Source: Evernia prunastri
Lineage: Eukaryota > Ascomycota > Lecanoromycetes > Lecanorales > Parmeliaceae
Direction: 5' to 3'
Length of the DNA stretch: 64,000 nucleotides
Assembly: GCA_003184365.1 (NCBI GenBank)
Contig: NKYR01000022.1
Span: forward strand, 246,885-310,884
The translations under genes were made by a program, and so were the position numbers. The notes under the pieces were generated by a model. It made no database searches and was not told where the DNA came from. It saw only the letters and a program-made list of their open reading frames with translations. How positions within the stretch are numbered: position 1 is the first letter of the stretch; each line of letters begins with the position of its first letter. This document shows, in pieces, positions 57,299 through 64,000 of the stretch.

Positions 57299-59493
57299 AC
57301 TTTGTCTTATCGACCTTGAAATTATATTGCTTTATAAGATTATTTATTCTCTAATTATTTATTTGCATTTAACTAAGTTTTATTATTAATAAAGAGCGAA
57401 TAAATTCAAGAATCAAACTTTACTTTTGATTGATCTGAGATAAAGTAATCTCTGAAATTTTGATATTTCGTTTAATATTTATAATCGAAAGAACTCGCTC
57501 TAAAGAGAGAAGATATTGTATTTGATTCAACGACATATTTTAATTTCTTACTTCGATTATATTTAGTAGAAGAAAATTCTACGATTTAAGCAAAAAGAGA
57601 TTTCGAGTATATAGTGTTAATTATTATAAATATATTATGAATATTAACAGCAAGAAAAATACGTCGAACTTAATACTCTGTTACTTTAACACTTGAGTAT
57701 TATTAAGTAATTATTTATAAGACTCAACAAGCTATTAATACTCGCTTTATATTTAAACTTATTAAAATATAAAAGCGAAAAAGAAATTAAAACGATCGGA
57801 GATTTTTTAATATAATATGATTATACTATCTAATAGCAAGATGCGATTAAAGATCTTAAAACTATTTAAATCGCTATAAGACTATAACTACTTACTTATT
57901 AAAGTTATCTTAATTATCTTTAGATTATACGAGCTTCTTCAATATATTCACAGAAGATTCGACGAATCGCTTAACGTAGATTTCTTCAACGCTATTTACT
58001 AATAAATACGTTTTTTATTACGCTAATTTTAGAGAGACGATATAAACTCGATTACGAAAAAGTCGTCGACTTTAAGAACTTTATTATCGTCTCTGTTAAA
58101 GTTATATGTCAAATTTCGTAATTGATACTATAAGCGCTTACGATTTCTTTAGAGAAAACACTTTCGTTTTATCGACGATCTTAATAATTTAGCGTTTTGA
58201 TTTTTATTAGTAACGAGCGAAATATCTAAAACAATATTAGATTCGAGAGAAAAAGATTTGAGAATTATCTAACGAAATTCGTTCGCGATAAACGTTGAAG
58301 TTAAAATCTTATATCTCTTTAAAGAGATATATCGATTAACGATCGCGATATAGAGTGCTTATATATCTAATATCTTGAATACACTTAATCTCTCGACTTT
58401 TATCGAGTTAGAATCGTCTCAAATATTCGATATCGTATTAATTTTCAACTTCGAGTTCGACTTTCTAAGCTTAATTCTTTTCGATTATAATTCGACAATT
58501 TTTTCGAATATTAAAAACGAAAAGACGTAGAACGTAAAAAAACGTTGTAAGAACGACGAGAGACTTCTACGATATAATATAGACGAGATAAATTTTATCA
58601 AAAACGTATTAAATAACGTAGAGCGATATATCGTTTTAAGAAGCGTTGATAAAATCGTCGTAGAGAAGATATCGAGAGCGATATAAGATGTCGAAGAAAA
58701 TTATACGTGATACGTCGAATCACACGTGTTGTATATAGTAGATACTAAGAAATTGCGAATTATATTATAATAAGCTTAATGTTATAACGTGAAGAAGTAA
58801 AATAGCTACTCAAACAAAGACGTGAAATAACTCTTTAAACATTTCTTTGATATTCTATTTCAACACGATTTACTTTTCAAATGAAAGAAAAAGTTTATTT
58901 CTTATATCGCGATAATCTTATTTAACGTCATAACTGTAATCTCGTTCGTTAATAGCGATTTAAAAGATTCGTCGAACTTCTTATCGTATATAATTTGCGA
59001 TAGCTACGTCAATTACGAAATTTTTTAAAAACGATAATTCGACAGCGATAATATTCGAAGAGTTATTCGAGATGAAGTTCTTATGTTAATTTTTATGACA
59101 GATAACGATTCGATTGAGATTAGATTATTATAAACGATTATAACGTGATCGGAGTTCTTATTCATGATTCGCGAATTATCACTATTTAATAAAATATTAC
59201 TGCTGTAATTTATAGCGCTATTCTCTTTATCGAATCTAAGATATTTAAAAAGACTATTAAATAAATAAGATTTAAGACGAAGTAGGAAATGTCTTAGATT
59301 AGAGAAATTTGACGTAGAAGTATTTAATATAATCACGAATCGAATATCGTAAAAATATCATCGCATATAAATAATTACGATTTTTATTTTCATCTCTTAA
59401 CGAGTCTTTACGAAAGCGAAGAAAACTATCTAAAAGATTCACTAATTCAATAAAGAGATCTAACGAGAGACGAATTAAGCACGTAATACGATT

Positions 59494-59718
59494 TGTCAGA
59501 ACCGTGCCCAGAGTCAAGTCTAATGGGGGTAAATTGAATAAGACAACTAGATAAAGAGCGAATATGTACACAGGAGAAGAGCGCTTAAATACTAGGAAGA
59601 ATCCCCGCTAGCCTATGTGATAATGAGAATGTGTCAATGACCAATAAATACTCTATGTGCCTGACACATAGCCATAAACACTCCCTTTGTACCTGACAGC
59701 TAGGGTACGTCCGTAACA
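59494..59718 (+). mobile_element. Solo LTR, 225 bp, with 5-bp target duplication
   Basis: It starts TGTCAG and ends GTAACA, and is flanked by CGATT on both sides (59489-59493 and 59719-59723). Composition is normal (for example gtgcccagagtcaag and tgcctgacacatagcc), unlike the surrounding mutated block, so it inserted later. No internal domain remains, as after LTR-LTR recombination. The family is not identified; it could be Gypsy or Copia type. Confidence 0.8.
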
Positions 59719-61148
59719 CGATTGATTTTATACATTAGATTAAATCGACCATAACGCGATATATATAGAAATCTAATTTACATAATATTTCTTTCTGATA
59801 AAATATGCGATTTTTCAACTTAGAAATATTTCTCATTCGAAATCTTTCTCTCTTATCTACTTTAACTTAATTCACGTAAGATCGTTTCGACTAACGAAAT
59901 ATTCGAGTTTTCACTCACGCTCTTAATGATCTTTTTACAATAAGTCGATGCGTATAATTTTCTATAGTCGAATCTACGTGTTAATCGAGACATGCTTATC
60001 TCTAATATAATATCAAAGAATAGTAATTCGTTTATACGCAGTCATTTTAATCCAAAAGCGATAACGCAAAGTTAACGTTCTAATCGATAAAGTTATCGAC
60101 TGCGATTTAGTTTCGACAAGATATACGAGATTAATCTCGATCGAGAAGTTAATAAAGAAAAGCGAGAATTGATATTTAAACGTGAAATAAATGTGATTCG
60201 AAGACGTTAGTGATATTCGAATCGACGAAAGATCTTTTGCTCTGCGGAAAATAAAGAATTGTATTAGATATAACTCGAAGATAATTAAGATAGTATTCTA
60301 ACGCTTAATTAGTTTCGTAATTTAAGCTCTTAATCAAAGCTTTTATCTAAAGCAAGTAGAATAAGTCGTATTTAATATAATGCTTCGAAATCTTTATGCA
60401 GAGTAATCGCATATTTTAAGTCTCGAAAGAGTATCGATTACGACTAACGTTAATATCGACGTCTTCGTAAACCAAATAATACTAATTAATATAAATTTCA
60501 TAATGACAGAGATATAAATTATTTATTGATCTATACGATTCGATACTTAAAAATTCATTAAACGCGATATTTATTCTCGATTACGATCGAGAGTCGAATT
60601 ATATAGCGACTCGTATTCAAGACACTAAATAATCAAACATCGAGAAAACCTATCGTCTTAATTAATATTCGTACTTAAAGCGTGTAATGAAATTTATTAA
60701 TCTACTATCGATCTCGTCGAATAAACGCTAATCGTAATTAAAATCCTCGACGAGATTTCGCGAATTTAGATCGAATTAACTTAATGAAATTAGAATACAC
60801 GTGTCCGCGTGCTTCGCAGTAACTTTTCATTCGCCTAAAATCTAGTTCTAATATACTTTAAAACGATTCTTTTTCGTTTTCAATATTTATTCTATTACTT
60901 TTATTTAATTCATTTTCTTTTTAAACGACAAATCTAAATAAAAAGAAATATTAAAAATCTTTAGATCGAGCGAAAGTTGAAAACGATAATTTAAATAAGA
61001 TAATTACTCGATCGAGAACGAAATAGACTCGAGTTGAGTAAAAACGATATTAAGAATTATAGAGTCTGCGATAATAAGATCTTAATCGTCTTCGTTAGTT
61101 TTAAGACTCTTATTTAAAGTCGCTATACGTGATTATTTCTCTAATTAC

Positions 61149-61396
61149 TGTTATGATCTGGTCTATAATCTGATCAGACTTGATCTGAAAGAAGCTAGTC
61201 AGATTTAGAATGTTATGATCTGATTTATGATCTGGTCAGACTTGATCTGAAAGAAGCTAGTTAGATCTAGTGATGTTATAATCTAATCTATAATCTGATT
61301 AGACTTGATCTGAAAGGAACTAGTTAGATCTAGAGTGTTATAATCTAATTTATAATCTAATTAGACTTAATCTAAAAGAAGCTAGTTAGATCTAGA
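61149..61396 (+). repeat. Four-copy tandem repeat, period 62-63 bp, with graded mutation
   Basis: Copies begin at 61149, 61211, 61274 and 61336, each with the core atctgaaagaagctagt. Copies 1 and 2 keep tgatctg; in copies 3 and 4 this becomes progressively taatcta, a rise in G-to-A and C-to-T changes from left to right. Confidence 0.8.
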
Positions 61397-61589
61397 TATG
61401 CTTGACGAATAATGTATTTAAATAACAGAATTCTCGATAGTTCTTAACGATCATGTCTATATTTATTATATATATATATATTATAACGAACGTGATAATT
61501 AATAGTAATATCGCGATATCAAAAAGATATATTAAACTGTTTTCTTGAATTTTAAAAGTTTTCGAGATATATTAATTACAAGTATAGGC

Positions 61590-61608
61590 CCATGAATTCA
61601 ATTCATGG
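61590..61608. repeat. 19-bp palindrome at the border of the AT-rich block
   Basis: ccatgaattcaattcatgg reads the same on both strands around a central base. It lies exactly where mutated AT-rich DNA changes to normal composition, so it may be an element end. Confidence 0.5.
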
Positions 61609-61688
61609 CGCTACACCGAAATGCAGTCAGCCCTATGAAATCAGACTCTGATTGCGATCTATGCGGCAATCGCCTGCAATGCCTACTA

Positions 61689-62576
61689 TGCCTATTTGCC
61701 TATGTGCCTACTATGCGATGTTTGCCTCCCATGCAATATTCGCCTTCTTCCACCACTATGAACTCGTTGCCGGTAGAAGAACTTGCTTGATCACCTTATT
61801 CTTAACACACCTCGCCGGCCGATTCGGCTGCTTCCTCGGTAGATCCTTTGTAGCCACAATAGCTTGAAGACTGGCCCGGTCGCTGCCCTTGTGGACGTAC
61901 TTGAAGATATATTTGCATGCCTTGACGTTAGCGCAAATCTCTACATTGATGTGAGCATCATATTTGGCCGACAAATAGGGACTATAGGGCACCACCCAGC
62001 AGTTCTGCTTGGAGTCATCCTCTGGGGCAGTAGCAGGCCTGCGCCGGCGATATTTGGGGTATCCGAAGTCGGGTTCGAAGACGGTATGATCGCAAAAGTC
62101 CTTTGGAAACCCCTTGCTAGCATGGCGGAACAGTGCCTGTTTTGGAAGTGGCATAATGACTGCAATTGCCATGGAGCATGCATCGCGTGACGGTGGCATA
62201 GAGATTGGGATACAGGCGTTCATTAGGGATCTCAGCACTGACAGTGGCGTCTACCTCCGCGGCGGTAAAGAATCGATCCTCAGGGTGCAATATAATGAGG
62301 ATATGTGCATGTGGAAGACCGCGTTTTTGAAATTCTACCGTGTAGGCATGCGCTGGTGTTCGGCCTAAACAGGCATGAAAGGAGTTAGGGCTAGGGCTAA
62401 CGCGAAATTTGAACCGACCGTACTTCGCCCTCGGTGAGGAAGAAAAAAAAATTGACGGTACCGCAGGGCTTACAGGCAGGAATTATGGCGTCCGGGGCCC
62501 TGAACCGTGCCAGAAAGACCCCTAAATGACAAAAGGATGACCTGTTCTAACCGCCTGACTAACAATACCGCNTTTT
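61689..62576. repeat. 888-bp tandem duplication, copy A
   Basis: Contains the Helitron Rep fragment (minus strand) and a 3' segment (62372-62571) rich in GC. It repeats at 62577 onward with an offset of exactly 888 bp and only a few transitions. It keeps the uninterrupted site cctaaaca (62364-62371), which carries an insertion in copy B. It ends at an N (62572). Confidence 0.85.
61756..62350 (-). pseudogene. Helitron Rep/helicase-like fragment, frameshifted (copy A)
   Basis: Read right to left, one frame gives EFQKRGLPHAHILIIL, the conserved PHxH motif of the Helitron Rep (HUH) domain, and then TVTRCMLHGNC. It hits a stop at 62119-62117. A second, overlapping frame continues KGFPKDFCDHTVFEPDFGYPKYRRR, then WVVPYSPYLSAKYDAHINVE and KYIFKYVHKGSDRA, also typical of Helitrons. 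One frameshift thus breaks the gene. No helicase domain or Helitron ends remain, so it cannot move by itself. Confidence 0.8.
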
Positions 62577-62643
62577 TGCCTATTTGCCTATATGCCTACT
62601 ATGCGATGTTTGCCTCCCATGCAATATTCGCCTTCTTCCACCA

Positions 62644-63238
62644 CTATGAACTCGCTGCCGGTAGAAGAACTTGCTTGATCACCTTATTCTTAATACACCT
62701 CGCCGGCCGATTCGGCTGCTTCCTCGGTAGATCCTTTGTAGCCACAATAGCTTGAAGACTGGCCCGGTCGCTGCCCTTGTGGACGTACTTGAAGATATAT
62801 TTGCATGCCTTGACGTTAGCGCAAATCTCTACATTGATGTGAGCATCATATTTGGCCGACAAATAGGGACTATAGGGCACCACCCAGCAGTTCTGCTTGG
62901 AGTCATCCTCTGGGGCAGTAGCAGGCCTGCGCCGGCGATATTTGGGGTATCCGAAGTCGGGTTCGAAGACGGTATGATCGCAAAAGTCCTTTGGAAACCC
63001 CTTGCTAGCATGGCGGAACAGTGCCTGTTTTGGAAGTGGCATAATGACTGCAATTGCCATGGAGCATGCATCGCGTGACGGTGGCATAGAGATTGGGATA
63101 CAGGCGTTCATTAGGGATCTCAGCACTGACAGTGGCGTCTACCTCCGCGGCGGTAAAGAATCGATCCTCAGGGTGCAATATAATGAGGATATGTGCATGT
63201 GGAAGACCGCGTTTTTGAAATTCTACCGTGTAGGCATG
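62644..63238 (-). pseudogene. Helitron Rep/helicase-like fragment, frameshifted (copy B)
   Basis: Identical in layout to copy A, including the same stop and frameshift, with one Val-to-Ile and one Thr-to-Ala change near the end of the readable frame. The break therefore came before the duplication. Confidence 0.8.
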
Positions 63239-63259
63239 CGCTGGTGTTCGGCCTAAACA

Positions 63260-63441
63260 TTGTCTCCATTAGCTTTCGACCCCCTGCTTAGACCGTGACT
63301 TTAATTTTTAGCTGCATAGTGAGTCGGTCCCCGCAGGGGTAACAAAAGTCCGCGAAGCGATCTAGATTTTTTTGAGCTTAGTTCCAGCGCTAACTTGTTA
63401 GCCTTTGGGACTAAGGTAGGACGCCGGCGCGAAGGAGGCAA
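63260..63441 (+). mobile_element. 182-bp MITE with 8-bp target duplication
   Basis: Termini TTGTCTCC and GGAGGCAA form an 8-bp inverted repeat with one mismatch. Flanks are the perfect duplication CCTAAACA (63252-63259 and 63442-63449). The corresponding empty site is intact in copy A at 62364-62371. An 8-bp duplication suggests a hAT-type transposase, though the TIR does not begin with the usual CAGNG. The element has no coding capacity. Confidence 0.88.
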
Positions 63442-63678
63442 CCTAAACAGGCATGAAAGGAGTTAGGGCTAGGGCTAACGCGAAATTTGAACCGACCGTG
63501 CTTCGCCCTCAGTGAGGAAGAAAAAAAATTTGACGGTACCGCAGGGCTTACAGGCAGGAATTATGGCGTCCGGGGCCCTGAACCGTGCCAGAAAGACCCC
63601 TAAATGACAAAAGGATGACCTGTTCTAACCGCCTGACTAACAATACCGCCAATCTACCGGGGGGNCCAGTCCACGCCT

Positions 63679-63860
63679 TTGTCTCCATTAGCTTTCGACC
63701 CCCTGCTTAGACCGTGACTTTAATTTTTAGCTGCATAGTGAGTCGGTCCCCGCAGGGGTAACAAAAGTCCGCGAAGCGATCTAGATTTTTTTGAGCTTAG
63801 TTCCAGCGCTAACTTGTTAGCCTTTGGGACTAAGGTAGGACGCCGGCGTGAAGGAGGCAA
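63679..63860 (+). mobile_element. Second copy of the 182-bp MITE
   Basis: Same length and ends as the copy at 63260, almost identical (gccggcgtg for gccggcgcg near the right end). Flanks ccacgcct and ctttatag do not match, so no target duplication is visible. Either the flank was rearranged or repeats were misjoined near the N at 63665. Confidence 0.8.
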
Positions 63861-63868
63861 CTTTATAG

Positions 63869-64000
63869 CTGAGGGAAGGAGTTAGGGCTAGGGCTAACGC
63901 GAAATTTGAACCGACCGTGCTTCGCCCTCAGTGAGGAAGAAAAAAAATTTGACGGTACCGCAGGGCTTACAGGCAGGAATTATGGCGTCCGGGGCCCTGA
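63869..64000. repeat. Third copy of the Helitron-associated 3' segment, cut by window edge
   Basis: From ggaaggagttaggg on, it matches 62379-62510 and 63457-63588. It contains ttagggctagggctaac and the ggtaccgcagggctta stretch. It continues beyond the window. Confidence 0.8.

Larger units (their letters stand above)
57304..61589. repeat. AT-rich block with RIP-like mutation pattern
   Basis: About 4.3 kb of very AT-rich DNA. TA steps abound and CG steps persist, while CA and TG are scarce by eye. This is what repeat-induced point mutation leaves when it converts CpA to TpA. All frames are short and broken. It is presumably an old, heavily mutated transposon, now beyond recognition. It is interrupted at 59494-59718 by an unmutated solo LTR and ends sharply near 61590. 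Confidence 0.75.
62577..63650. repeat. 888-bp tandem duplication, copy B (interrupted by a MITE)
   Basis: Same content as copy A, but split at the cctaaaca site by the 182-bp MITE and its duplicated target. Copy B resumes at 63450. Differences from copy A are single transitions (for example ctcgttgcc to ctcgctgcc). Copy B is followed by a short unique stretch and an N at 63665. Confidence 0.85.

Noticed and set aside
63671..63868. Target duplication around the second MITE copy
   Set aside because: Flanks ccacgcct and ctttatag do not match.
1..64000. Biosynthetic gene cluster or CRISPR array
   Set aside because: No PKS, NRPS, terpene synthase or P450 genes, and no spaced direct repeats; the genes are mostly conserved housekeeping genes of a eukaryote.

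Overview
This 64 kb window is from a filamentous ascomycete (Pezizomycotina). The genes carry many short introns, mostly 46-75 nt, with GTANGT donors and CTRAC-type branch points. Several families are fungal in form: trifunctional HIS4, TMA23, an AA12 quinoprotein and a UIM-bearing sterol-type glucosyltransferase. The right end contains DNA that looks mutated by repeat-induced point mutation (RIP). Class-level placement is not possible by eye. Exon boundaries below were read by hand from splice signals and by matching protein families; I ran no searches. About 22 genes are supported. Region 1-16 kb holds: a carrier-like gene cut by the left edge, ALG13 (N-glycan assembly), a secreted AA12 PQQ enzyme, a HAD phosphatase, the chromatin remodeller ISW1, a DUF4588/HAPSTR1-like protein, a DMAC1-like small membrane protein and AP-3 mu (APM3). 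Region 16.9-28 kb holds: a fatty-aldehyde dehydrogenase (HFD1), a DNA-transposon relic, a frameshifted short-chain dehydrogenase, SDH4 and mitochondrial processing peptidase beta (divergent, sharing a CCAAT-containing promoter), HIS4, and the Cmc1 twin-CX9C protein. Region 28-52.5 kb holds: TAF9, the lipin PAH1, an FN3/coiled-coil protein, TMA23, THG1, RPB1, SWD1 and a large glucosyltransferase. This is a housekeeping neighbourhood and not a metabolite cluster. Several neighbours serve mitochondria (SDH4, MAS1, CMC1, the DMAC1-like gene) or Pol II transcription and chromatin (ISW1, TAF9, RPB1, SWD1), but they sit among unrelated genes. From 52.5 kb rightward coding density collapses. After a gene-poor, probably decayed stretch comes a tRNA-Asp gene, then about 5 kb of very AT-rich RIP-like sequence. 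Into it two unmutated retroelements have inserted: a complete 866-bp miniature LTR element (identical-length LTRs, 5-bp target duplication, polypurine tract, internal tRNA-like A/B boxes and a T-run) and a solo LTR with its own 5-bp duplication. The last 2.4 kb is a tandem 888-bp duplication of a broken Helitron Rep fragment. One copy is interrupted by a 182-bp MITE with a perfect 8-bp target duplication, and the other copy preserves the empty site. The same MITE appears as an internal-deletion derivative of the 740-bp element between HFD1 and the short-chain dehydrogenase. Single Ns at 62572 and 63665 mark places where the assembly of these repeats is doubtful. I found no wholly new biological system. 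The most novel items are the miniature LTR element with Pol III-like signals, the MITE with its empty-site control, and the glucosyltransferase with a UIM array.
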